A stretch of DNA of 64,000 nucleotides from Crocodylus rhombifer. Lineage: Eukaryota > Chordata > Crocodylia > Crocodylidae. The stretch lies in NCBI GenBank assembly GCA_038503035.1, contig JAVSML010019046.1:68602-132601 (forward strand). Reading direction: 5' to 3'. Positions 43,024 through 53,396 of this stretch are shown here, one piece after another; positions within the stretch are counted from its first letter, which is position 1, and every line of letters begins with the position of its first letter. The notes beneath the pieces were generated by a model, which worked only from the letters and a program-made list of their open reading frames with translations, had not been told where the DNA came from and searched no databases. The position numbers and the translations under genes were made by a program.

Positions 43024-43229
43024 ACATAGTGCATTTGTACAGGTATGCAATAAACAATTTCTCTAACTTATCTGATATCAGTCCATGTTACACGTCAGAA
43101 TATACTTCAAAATTATTTAGAGATGTGCTGAAATCAGTGAATGAAATTCTAATCTCCTGAAGTATATAATAAATTACAATTGACTTCCATAAATCCAGGA
43201 TTTCAGCCAATTATATTAATGATTTCTAC

Positions 43230-44238
43230 TAGGGGTGCAGTGATGGAGATCTTTTGGGCTGATACTGATGATGAATTTTTAACAAGCCATATCAGCCGAT
43301 ACCGAACTGATTGCTGATATGCAGCCAGGCAGCTTGGAGCGAAGCATCTGGTTGGTAAGTCTGCTGTGGGGGAAAGGGAGAGGGGGAGGGGATGGGGGAG
43401 AAGATTGAGGCTCCAGAGGTGAGGGAGGGAGTGGGGCTGGGGCAGGTGCTGCACAGCTGGGGTGGGGTGCACAGTGGAGCCACAAATGGCTCATCTGGGG
43501 GTGCAGGGGAGGTAGCTCCCACTGCTGCATGCCCAAGAGGGCATGGGGGGTGTATGTTCCTGGATCTGCATGCAGAAGAAGGTGGGCTGCTGTTGAGGGC
43601 TGCGATCTTGCAGCACCATGCTTTTCAGAGTGGGGGGCTGGGTCAGGCTGTGCTCAGTGTGGGCAGTGATGGTACTGGGAGGAGGGCTATGGAGGGGGGC
43701 TGCAGCCACCCCAAAATTTGCCATATCCCCCCTTCCAGTGCCACCACCTCCTCCCCCAAACACAGCTTCAGCCCAGCTCCCCCTCTGGGAAGAGCTGGGT
43801 ACTGCCGAACCCCCAGCCTGCAGTGTCAGCCTGCCTTTGCTTTGCACACAAATCTGGGGTACAACCCCATGCTCTCCTGGGGTGCATGCAGTGGTGGGAG
43901 CTGCCACCCTGCATCCCCCAAATGAGCTGCTCATAGCTCCATCTTGCTTCCTGCCCCAGGTGTGCAGCCCCAAGTATTCAGCCCCAGCACCAGCCCCACT
44001 CCCTCCCTCCCTGCTTGGGCCTTGATCTGCACCCCCCTTCCTCCGCAACAGACTTACCAGCCAGCTCCAGCTGCACCCCACGCTGCTGGACTGCACTCTT
44101 GGCCTCCTGTGTGCTGTGCTACTGCTGCATGCATGCACGGGGCATTTATTGGTGATATCAGCCAAAAAAAGTCGATTCCTGACACTGTCAATTTTCCTTG
44201 CCGATCCAACATGGGACTGATGTATTGGTGCACCTCTA
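43230..44238. mobile_element. Foldback (palindromic) hAT-like element, 1009 bp
   Basis: The ends are TAGGGGTGCA and, reverse-complemented, TAGAGGTGCA. Flanking 8-mers ATTTCTAC (43222-43229) and ATTTCTAT (44239-44246) differ at one base. Subterminal sequences contain inverted GATATCAGC-like motifs. The GC-rich interior is itself a long imperfect inverted repeat: GGTAAGTCTGCTGTGGGGGA on the left mirrors the reverse complement of the right (GGTAAGTCTGTTGCGGAGGA), and GGGAGGGAGTGGGGCTGG, AGCTCCCACTGCTGCATGC and similar blocks follow in the same order in both arms, meeting near 43720. The 177-codon plus and 259-codon minus frames are products of this symmetry. No transposase is seen. Confidence 0.82.
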
Positions 44239-45719
44239 ATTTCTATTCTATGTTGTTCATTTGAAACCATCTATGTTCATGATCCCTGAATCCCTGCATT
44301 TGACATTTCTAAAAAGGCTCAGGTTGACTTCTCTGGATTCCTGATTTGGCCCTATGTTTGTTAACTTAATTCATGTTTTACTTTACTGGGTTATTCCTTT
44401 GAGTGTCACCTGTCTACCTATATTATGTGTAATTGGCAAGTGTGCAATAAATAGGATAAAATACAGCTGAATCTTAAGTGAAACTTTCTGTAATTAGATT
44501 AAACTGCATTCTAGTTTGAAAGGAATTAATTATGCAGCAATTCTGTAGTTTTCCTGGCATTTATATGTGGGCTGCACTTGATATCTTCTGCAAGACGAAA
44601 TAGTGTGTATGAATACATAATCCTTATGAACTGTAGCTGACTGAGTTTTTCTTTTTCCATTTTATACAGCAATTAACATAATCCCAGGTCTACATAAAGC
44701 AACAGTAATTTTACTACTTATAGTAAATCACTGACATGAGAATATTTTGACTCTGTACTGTAATACCATGTCTTGGTCTTGATAGGCTTTATAATTACCT
44801 TCCATTTAGATTAAACTGAATAATAAACAATTATTACATGGAAAAGATATAGGCTGACTCAGATCTTGATCTCATTCCTGCTAGTGAACATCCAGAGTAA
44901 GGCCACTGAAATCAATGGGGTAAGAAGGAATTTTTATTTCAATGTCCTCATTTGTCAGTGAGCTTTTCATAAGGTAGAAGCAGAGGCTATGGGGGAAAAA
45001 AAGATGGGGCAGTGGGATGGGGAAGAAATGCATCAGTGGGGGAAAAGCAGGAGGAGAATATGCTTCTGAGTTTACAATTCTGCCAATCTGTGGGTTTGCC
45101 AAGGTCATGAGCATATTATCACTGACAGGTTTCTTAATCAGATTCGGCAAGGAGACAGTTAACTCAGTCCTCTTAAGTTTTCACATCCAGTCTATGTCTA
45201 AATCTTGCAGACTTTTTCTGCACATTTCTAGTATTCAGTCTTTCCTATCTGTTTAAGCAGCTGAAACTCTCACCCAGCTTTTTCTCATCCTGTATCTCAT
45301 CTGCTACTATATCCTTTTATGTGGTCTTGCCCAGCTCATATATCCATTTGGACTATTACTGCAAAAGTTGTTCTCTTAGCCCATCATGCTTACCATATCA
45401 CCTCTTCTTAGCCAGCTTTAATTAGCTGTCTTTTCAGAGCCTGGTGGGAGTGAAAGTCTTTATGGCTGCCCCAGTTCATTCAAATGGGCAAGAAAGGAAG
45501 CAAAACTGAACAAGAACAGAGTGTGGAGTGTCAAGCTGAAAATGGCTTAAGAGAAGTGAGTGGAAAGAGTGGCAACGTCTCAATGGAAAAGATGTAGAAG
45601 GATCCTGATGAAATAAATGCTGGTATGCTTATCATTCTGGCATTCTCCCTCCATCTGCCTTCTGGTGATGATCAGGTAAGTCTGGCCTGAAAGGTTTCCT
45701 CCTCATGTTGCATATACTA
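44239..45719. other. Unassigned AT-rich DNA
   Basis: No reading frame with a recognisable product and no repeat signature. It includes the right target duplication of the preceding element. Confidence 0.45.
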
Positions 45720-46191
45720 TGTAATTAATTAGTGAATTGTGCAATTAATTTAGAACAGCTGTATGTGCCATAAAAAGGTACACCCAGCTATAAAATTAGA
45801 GCTGGAAAATATGTTAACTTTATAGCTGGTTTCTATCCAGATTTAATTTGCATATGTAGCAAGGTCTATATCTCAATGGCTGGGAGCCCTGTGAGTGCCC
45901 CATGGCTGCTGTAGCAGAGAGTTCCACAGGTGATGAGACTGTCTGCTCTGACAGCCATGGAGTGCCACCATGGCTGAGTTCTGTGAGCTGTGGGACTCGC
46001 AGCTGCAGAAGCTTGCTACTTGCTGGTGCAGGGGGAGCCCAGGATGGAAATCCTGCACCCCCCCCACCCCTGCACTGACAATAAGGCATGAGAGGATGTT
46101 ATGTTAGAAACCACAATCACACCTCCTGCCATACATATGTGGAGGCACAATTATGTTATGATAGGTAATGCCAGAACATCTAGAAGGGCCC
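45720..46191. mobile_element. Harbinger-like MITE, family C (copy 2, inverted)
   Basis: Relative to 33620-34128 it lies in opposite orientation: GTGCAATTAATTTAGAACAG, GCCATAAAAAGGTACA, TTTATAGCTGGTTTCTAT and TTTAATTTGCATATGTAGC match the reverse complement of that copy in order, and the right end reverse-complemented reads GGGCCCTTCTAGATGTTCTG. The left end has decayed, so a target duplication cannot be confirmed. Confidence 0.65.
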
Positions 46192-46199
46192 AAAGACAG

Positions 46200-46640
46200 G
46201 AAGGTGGTGAAACTCATTCACTTCTGAAATGTGAATTCTGCCTCCAACTGTTTCATTATGCGAATTACCATTGACTATTTCCAAATCAGAGCCTTTGCTC
46301 ATGCTCTTCCCCATGCCTGAGAGCTGCTCCAAGACTATTCTCTATTTATGTTATTCTACTTCAAATCTTGCCTTTAAACTCTTCTTTATGAGCTGTCTAT
46401 AAAAAAAACTGATAGCAGTTAGGTTGCTGGTGTACTGCTCTCATTTCCTGTCTTGATGACCAGTACTGTATTGTCTCATTGTTGAACTATGCTTCCTTTC
46501 TGTCTTTGTCCTCTTGTCCAGTGTGTAGATTATAATCTCTGAGGCAGGGATTGTTCTTATACAATGTCCTGATTTATGCCTAAACCTCTGAGGCACTATT
46601 GTAATACAAATAATAACCATTAATAAGAATATATTATGCA
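46200..46640 (+). mobile_element. L2-like LINE 3' UTR relic
   Basis: The order of blocks fits an L2-type 3' region: GCTCATGCTCTTCCCCATGC, CAAATCTTGCCTTTAAACTC, a pyrimidine-rich middle, then TAGATTATAATCTCTGAGGC with AGGGATTG and a terminal ATTGTAATACAAATAATAA. The family call is by general resemblance and the sequence is highly diverged. Confidence 0.6.
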
Positions 46641-47499
46641 TACAATAAACTTATTGATTTAGAATACCAAAGGTCTCAAAAAATTATATTGTTCATACTT
46701 TTTTTCAAGAAGCATTTTCCATTTTCCAAGGTAGCATTGTCTGATGAAGCTGTTAAAATTCAGAACTATTTTCTCCTTCAAGTATTTTGTTTGACTATTT
46801 CAAGCAAATGCAGAAGACCAAGGCCTAGTTCAGCAGTGTTACCAGGTTCTGTGTCTATTCTAGGGCTCTCCTGGTCTGACTCTCCTGCCATGCCTTTGAT
46901 GGTAGAATTTGAAAAAAAGAAGACTCAGGTGAGTTGCTTTTTTACAGAACACGAAAGCTGTTTACTAGGTGCTACAGGAAAAGATATAGTCTTGCTGGCT
47001 GCTAAGAAATAAAGTAACAGAGAGTAACTGCCACCATGTCTTGCTGCTTGCCCCCTCTCTTCTTTCATAGGTTCCTTAAGTACCTCTACAGGGATGAATT
47101 CTCCCTCTCATTTAAAGGGACTTCTTGTCCCTTTCTTACAGGTCTGGCCCCCATGACCTCACTGCTGCTGCCACTGTGTTCTCCATCTCTGCTGGGAAGC
47201 GGTATCCACTCCCTATGCTGGCTGCACTGCCCTTGCTGAGCCCTTTGGAAGGCTGTCTCCACTCCCCACGCTGGCTGCACTGCCTCATCTGAACCCATCG
47301 TGGCTTCACCCTTGGCCAATCCATGACCAATCCCCACTCCAGTAAGTATTCCCTCTTTTCTTCTTTTATCTTTCCATCATTGGCCTTTGCTTTGGGGTTC
47401 TTTGGACTCTTTCTCTTGTGAGCTCCATGAACTCTGGCACAAGGAAATGAGTTGAGATTAGTGGGAGAGGCGCTGGGGTTCTCAAGGGCAGGGGAACTC
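46641..47499. repeat. Unassigned DNA with a 53-bp-period duplication and a 61-bp repeat
   Basis: Two copies of CCACTCCCYAYGCTGGCTGC lie 53 bp apart (47206 and 47259). A 61-bp segment at 47379-47439 recurs in direct orientation, equal length and about 80% identity, at 49650-49710. Both recurrences lie just upstream of a truncated CR1. The remainder is pyrimidine-rich; I see no gene. Confidence 0.6.
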
Positions 47500-49563
47500 A
47501 GTGCCTAAGATGAGTTGTTGTTCCTTAAGGAGATGATACTCAGGGCCCAGGGGGTGACCATCCCAACACAAAGCAAGGGGGGCAAGAGTGCCCGAAAGCC
47601 CCCCTGGCTCACCAAGGGTGTACGGGAATGCCTGATTGCCAAAACGGCAGCGTACAGCTGGTGGAAGGGGGGTGCTATCTCCAAAGAAGAGTATACCTCT
47701 TCTGCTCAGGCCTGTAGTGGGGCTGTAAGGAAAGTTAAGGTGGACATAGAGTTAGGACTAGTGTCCAAAATCAAAGGTAACAAAAAGTCCTTTTTCAAAT
47801 ATATAGGGAGGATGAAGAAAGCACCAGGAAATGTGGGGCCCCTGCGAGATCCTCTGGGCAATCTGGTGGTTGTGCCAGAGGAGAAAGCAGGCCTCTTTAA
47901 CCAATTCTTCACCTCCATTTTCTTGTCCAGGGACCAGGACTTCCCCACTGTGATGCAAGACGGACTCAACGGGAATGCCTCCAGACCTCAGATTGGGGAG
48001 GACCCAGTTAGAGAGCTTCTGGAGGGGCTGGATGTGTTCAGATCAGTGGGTCCAGATGCTCTCCACTCCAGGGTGTTGAGGGAGCTAGCAGGGGTTATTT
48101 CAGGGCCCTTGGCAAGGTTTTATGAGTGTTCATGGTGCTTGGGCCAGGTGCCAGATGATTGGAAGATAGCCAACGTGGTCCCCATCTTTAAAAAAGGGAG
48201 GAGGGAGGACCCAGGCCTGTCAGTCTTACCTCAATCCTAGGGAAACTCTTTGAGAAGATCATAATGGAGCACATCTGTGATGGGCCGGCTTCAGGGATGA
48301 TGCTCAAGGGCAACCAGCACGGTTTCATTAGGGGCAGGTCATGTCAGACCAACCTGATTGCCTTTTATGATCAGGTCACAAAAGCCTTGGATGCAGGTGT
48401 TGCCGTGGATGTAGTCTTTCTGGACTTCATCAAGGCCTTTGACACCGTCTCCCACCTCCTCTTCATTAAGAAATTGGGTGACTGTGGCATTGATGCCTAC
48501 ACAGTCAGATGGATTGCAGATTGGCTGAAGGGTTGCATTCAGAGGGTGGTGGTGGATGGGTCATATTCGACCTGGGGAGAAGTGGGCAGCGGAATCCCCC
48601 AGGGCTCGGTCCTTGGGCCCAGGCTGTTCAATCTCTTTATCAGTGACTTGGACAATGGGGTTTAAATTCACTGACAATACCAAAATTTGGGGTGAGGTGA
48701 GCACGCTAGTAGGGAGGGAAAGACTGCAGCAAGACCTAGATAGGTTACAGGGTTGGGCTAGCAAAAACAGGATGGGCTTCAATACTGATAAGTGCAGGGT
48801 GCTGCACTTGGGCAGTAGTAACCAGTAGCACACTTATAAGATGGGAAACTCCCTTCTTGAGAGTACAGAGGCAGAAAGGGGTCTTGGAGTCATTATTGAC
48901 TCCAAGATGAACATGGGCCGACAATGCAAGGTCATGGTTGGCAGGGCAAACCGCACCTTGTCATGCATCCACAGATGCATCTCTAGCAGGGCCAAGGACG
49001 TGATTCTCCTCCTCTATGCAACACTGGTCAGGCCACAGCTGGAGTACTGTGTCCAGTTCTGTGCACCCCACTTCAGGAGGGATGTGGGCAACATTAAGAG
49101 GGTCCAGAGGAGGGCCACCCAAATGATCCGGGGAAAGCAGGGCAGACCCAACAATGAGAGACTGCGGGACCTGAACCTGTTCAGCCTTCACAAGAGAAGG
49201 TTGAGGGGGGAACTGATGACAGTCTATAAACTCAGTAGAGGGAACCAGAAGGGTTTGGGAGAGACCTTGTTTCCTGTAGTGCCTCCTGGAATAACAAGGA
49301 ATAACAGCCATAAGTTGTTGGAGAGTAGGTTTAGTTTAGACATCCATAAGAACTACTTCACAGTTAGGGTGGCTAGGATCTGGAACCAACTTCCAAGGGA
49401 AGTGGTGCTGGCTCCTACCCTGGGGGTCTTTAAGAGGAGGCTTGATGCCTACCTAGCTGGGATCACTTGAACCCAGTTTTTTCTCCTGCCCAGGCAGGGG
49501 CTTGGACTTGAAGATCTACAAGGTTCCTTCTGACCCTACTTCTATGATTCTATGATTCTATGC
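47500..49563 (+). mobile_element. CR1 LINE, 5'-truncated (copy 11)
   Basis: First of three CR1 copies in the same orientation. It starts in the ORF2 linker (FLKEMILRAQGV at about 47521) and ends with the 3' UTR and an 8-nt tandem tail ATTCTATG repeated about three times at 49541-49563. The 3' UTR block reads GGGGCTTGGACTTGAAGATC. Confidence 0.9.
47515..49470 (+). pseudogene. CR1 ORF2 (copy 11): RT active site lost
   Basis: The first frame (47515-48237) covers the linker (KGNKKSFFKYIGRMKKAPGN) and the start of RT ([34 protein letters not shown]). A frameshift in the NYRPISL region leads to a second frame (48264-48665) with motif [16 protein letters not shown] and IPQGSVLGP. Another shift follows, and the FADD box reads FTDN, so both a catalytic Asp and the frame are altered. 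The C-terminal domain is intact in one frame from 48841 to 49470: RGLGVIIDSKMNMGRQC, SCIHRCISSRAKDVILLLY, EYCVQFCAPHFRRD, ending YLAGIT. The product would be inactive. Confidence 0.88.
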
Positions 49564-49759
49564 ATCCAGCCAACTTCATCATTCCTGGTCCCTCAGCCAG
49601 GGCCTTCTGTCTCCTGTCTCTGGCTTTTATCCAATAGCTCTCTTCTATTATTGGCCTTCACTTTGGGGTTCTTCAGACCCTTTCTCTCACAGCCTCCATG
49701 ATCTCTGGCATGATCTCTGGAGTACTCAGCACTGGTCTGTACCTGCATGACGTGGGATG
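49564..49759. other. Spacer containing the second 61-bp repeat
   Basis: This includes the 49650-49710 direct repeat of 47379-47439. It separates CR1 copies 11 and 12 and is otherwise unassigned. Confidence 0.5.
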
Positions 49760-51312
49760 GTCAGGGTGAGGGCATATTTATACCCGGCATCAGTGTAGAC
49801 CTTGTAAAGGAACACCTTGAGAGGCTGGACACTTTCAAGTCAGCTGGTCCTGACAGATTACACCCTAGAGTACTCAAGGAGCTGGCAGGTGTCATACCTA
49901 AAAATTGGCAAAAATATTTGAAAACTCGTGGCACTCAGGTGAAGTACCTGAAGACTGGAAGAAGGCCAGTGTGGTACCCATCTTCCAGAAAGGGCGGAAA
50001 GTAGATCCTGGGAATTACAGGCCAATCAGCTTGACTTCAATCCCCAGTAAGATTCTGGAGAAAATTATCAAAGAGACCCTTCTTGAAAAGCTGGTTGATG
50101 GCAACATCCTGAGGGACAGCCAGCACAGATCTGTCACACATAGGTCTTGCCTGACCAATTTCATATCCTTCTATGACCAGGTGACATATCACCTGGACAA
50201 GGGAGAAGAGATTGATATCATATATCTGGACTTTAAAAAAGCCTTTGCTCTGGTGTCCCACGATCTTCTCATGGAAAAATTGGCCAACTGTGGCCTTGGA
50301 TACACCACAGTCTGATGGCTGGGAAATTGGCTCTGAGGTCAGACCCAGAGAGTAGTAGTCAATGGAAGTGAATCATTATAGCACTTTGTGACTAGTGGTG
50401 TTCCCCAAGGCTCTGTCCTTGGATCAGTTCTCTTTAATATCTTTATCAACAATGTGGACATTGATGTCAGAAGCGCACTGGCCAAGTTTGCAGATGACAC
50501 TAAAGTTTGGGGCATAGCGTCCATGCCTGAGGATAGGCTAATGATCCAGGCTGACTTGGATAAGCTTAGAAAGTGGGCAGATATAAACCTGATGATGTTC
50601 AATACCGAAAAATGCAAGGTACTTCATCTCAGTGAAAAAAAACCCCACAGCACACTTATAGGCTCGGCAGTGCTATGCTCACTAGCACCACAGCTGAAAG
50701 AGACCTGGGGGTCATGATTGACTACAAGATGAATACGAGCCACCAATGCGATGTCGCAGCTGGTAAAGCAAGCAAAACTCTGGCTTGTATCCATAGATGG
50801 CTGGAGTACTGTGTCCAGTTCTGGGCGCTGCACTTCAAGAGGGATGTGGAGAACCCGGAGAAGGTCCAGAGGAGGGCCACTTGTATGGTTGAGGGCCTCT
50901 GTGGCCAGCCCTATGAGGAGAGGCTGAGGGACCTGAATCTCTTCAGTCTCCACAAGAGGAGACTGAGGGGGGATATTGTGGCTGCCTACAACTTTATCAG
51001 AGACCACCAGCAGGGACTCAGGGAAAGTCTGTTCACCAGGGCCCCCCTTGGAGTCACCAGGAACAATGGCCACAAGCTGACGGAGGATAGGTTTAGGTTA
51101 GATATTAGGAAGAACTAATTCACTGTAAGGGTGAATAGGCTTCCCAGAGAGGTGGTGCTCCCACCTTCCCTGGAGATCTTCAAGAGTAGACTGGATAGGC
51201 ACCTGTCTTATGACCCCTGCCACCTCCAGTGCTCCTTTCTGCCCATGGCAGGGGGTCGGACTAGATGATCTGTCTAGGTCCCTTCCGACTCATTGATTCT
51301 ATGATTCTATGA
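49760..51312 (+). mobile_element. CR1 LINE with in-frame internal deletion (copy 12)
   Basis: It starts at the RT N-terminal region (LVKEHLERLDTFKSAGPDRL) and runs through SLTSIPSKILEK, motif A as IIYLDFKKAFALVSH and intact FADD followed by TKVWG (about 50492). ERDLGVMIDYKMNTSHQCDV then reaches CIHRW, which joins directly to LEYCVQFWALHFKRD at about 50798. The residues normally between (SSxSKDVILPLYSALVRPQ) are missing without loss of frame. The 3' UTR block GGGGGTCGGACTAGATGATC and a GATTCTATGATTCTATG tail end at 51312. Other frameshifts are at about 49900 and 50315. Confidence 0.88.
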
Positions 51313-51892
51313 TGCTTCTCAAGTAAATCTCAGGATGTCATCCTCCTGTTGTACTTGATGAGGCCACAGCTGAAGTACTACATCCAATTCTAGGCTCCAC
51401 AATTCAAGAAGGATGTCAAGAAGCTTTAGAGAGTCCAGAGGAGAGTCACGTGCATGATCAGAGGGCAAGAGAATAGGCTTTATGAAGACAGGCTGGAGTC
51501 ATGGGACTCTTTATCCTGGACAGACTCAGGGGGGACCTGATGGCTGCCTATAAGTATACCAGGGGTGTGCATCAGGATCTGGGAGAACGTCTATTCACCA
51601 GGGCACCCCGAGGGATAACAAGGACCAATGGTAATAAGTTCCTCCAAGACCGTTTTAGGCCAGACATAAGGAAAAACTTCTTTACTGTCTGAGCCCTCAA
51701 GGCCTGGAATAGGGTCCCTTCAGAAGTGGCGCAGGCACCTACTCTGGACTCATTCAAGAAACATTTGGATGCTTATCTTGCTGGGATCCTTTGAAACTAA
51801 CTGACTTCCTGCCCCTAGGGCAGGAGACTGGACTTGATGATCTGCAAGGTCCCTTCCAGCCCTAATGTCTATGAAATCTATGAATTCTATTA
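51313..51892 (+). mobile_element. CR1 LINE 3' fragment (copy 13)
   Basis: It begins immediately after the tail of copy 12, in the C-terminal domain (SSKSQDVILLLY equivalent), and ends with 3' UTR GGACTTGATGATCTGCAAGG and tail CTATGAAATCTATGAATTCT. The tail belongs to the 9-nt CTATGAAAT type also seen in copy 1, so copies 12 and 13 are from different subfamilies. Several stops break the frame. Confidence 0.85.
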
Positions 51893-52303
51893 TCTTGGAC
51901 AGCTGTGGGTGGCTGCAGCTGTGCTTAGTTTCAGCCTTGGCTCTGACCTGTTGATGACCCCTCTCAGGGTGGGTTGTTTCTTCAGTAACAGGGTCTTGTA
52001 ATCCCTGTTACAAGCAGAAACTAACAATGACAAAATTTCCAAAATCAAGTCTTGCAGGTTCTGTTGATGCCACACCAGGTATATTGAAACTTCTCAAATG
52101 AGCCTCTATTTTTTTTGTCCTGGAGCTGCTGAGGTGAAAAGCTGAATTGGGAACTGGAGAAACATTAGGAGCTGGTGAAACTCCTTACCCTTCCCTGAAA
52201 AAGTAAGGTGAAGGGAAAGCCTCAAGTACAGGGAGAGAAAGTTGGTTTCAGGATTTGAGTCCCCTATTTCCTCCCTTTAATTTCACCTTTTGTTTTCTTG
52301 GAT
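51893..52303. other. Unassigned DNA
   Basis: No recognisable feature is present. It probably continues into the repeat that follows. Confidence 0.4.
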
Positions 52304-53396
52304 TTTGAGTGGGATAATACCATGGGGAGTACACTGACCAGGTTGTAGCCTTGTAGTTTTGCTGGAAGATTTGGGCCAGGATTAAAAGTCTAGCACACTT
52401 TGGGCCACAGCTGAGGGCCTGGCACATTTGCTGGTGTTGTCACTTCTTTTTGTGTCAGCTTAGCTGTGTGGCTGAACCCAGCTCTATGTTTTACTGGAAG
52501 TTTTGCTAGGATTAAAGGTCTGCAAAACTTAGGATAGGCTTAAGGCCTTGAGTGGGATAATACTATGGAGGTATTAATCCCTGGAACATACTGACCAGGG
52601 TTGGAGTCTGGCAGATTTGGGCCAGGGTAAGACCTGGCATGGTTTGGGCCAGGGTGAGGAGCCTGGCACATTTTGTTGCCTAGTTAGTTCAGGCCCAGTG
52701 CAAAATGGTTTGGCTTCCTTTTTTTGTTGTTGCTTAGTTCAGGCTCAGTGCAAATAAGCCTGGGCCTCCCTTTTATTGTTTTGCAGCTTTTGTGTCTCAG
52801 CTTAGCTGTGTAGCTGAGCCCTAACGTATGTTCAGGCCTGGGCCAGGATGGGCTTGGCTCCCTTCCTTTGAGTTTTTTTGCAATTTTCTGCCCCAGAAGA
52901 GCTGGGATTGAGACTAGGAATTTGGGGGGTAAAGTATGCTGACTAAAGCAGCAAATCAACTCCTCAAGGCCCTGCAGCTTCCCAGGGAGCAGAGAGAGCC
53001 CCATTGCATCGCAGAAGGATCATCACTCACTAGCAGCTCCCAGAGATGTAGCGAACCAAGAGGAACAACTCATAAGATTCTCAGGTGTGGTTATTGCTAA
53101 AGGCCAGGTATAGGAGTGCAGGCCCCTGAAACTACACTTTGGGGAGCTCCAAAGTCCCAGATTGCCGGGGCATGGGTGAACCTATAAACCTATGCCTTGT
53201 AGTTGGTAGTGTTTTAAATTGCATTTAGTATTTTTCTTGCCTTTGTTTTCCATAATAAATTTGTCTTTTTGTGTTTTACACTGCTTGCAAGGAGGGGGGT
53301 TTGTTTCTGCAGTTCACCTCAGCCAAACTCAGTGATTCCAGATTTCTGGGCAGTGGGTTGAGTCACACTAAAAATTCATTGGGTATTGTAACAGGG
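52304..53396. repeat. Unclassified repeat with two diverged ~245-bp units and AATAAA
   Basis: Units starting at 52304 and 52549 share TTGAGTGGGATAATACYATG, a CTGACCAGG block, GATTTGGGCCAGG, GAGG(G)CCTGGCACATTT and, at their ends, CAGCTTAGCTGTGTGGCTGA. The second unit contains extra sequence with two copies of TTAGTTCAGGCYCAGTGCAAA. Downstream, AATAAATTTGTCTTTTTGTG near 53252 looks like a polyadenylation signal with a GT-rich element. This could be part of an LTR or of an untranslated region, but no coding sequence of retroviral type is visible. Confidence 0.55.

Noticed and set aside
43491..44270. 259-codon minus frame and 177-codon plus frame with Pro/Ser/Gly-rich peptides
   Set aside because: Both lie in the GC-rich foldback hAT element, where palindromic symmetry and lack of AT-rich stops create open frames on both strands. 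No domain is present.
47036..47340. Possible host exons (pyrimidine tracts followed by CAG/TAG, e.g. near 47066 and 47141)
   Set aside because: The reading frames between them are short and unrecognised, and pyrimidine-rich tracts are common in this segment.
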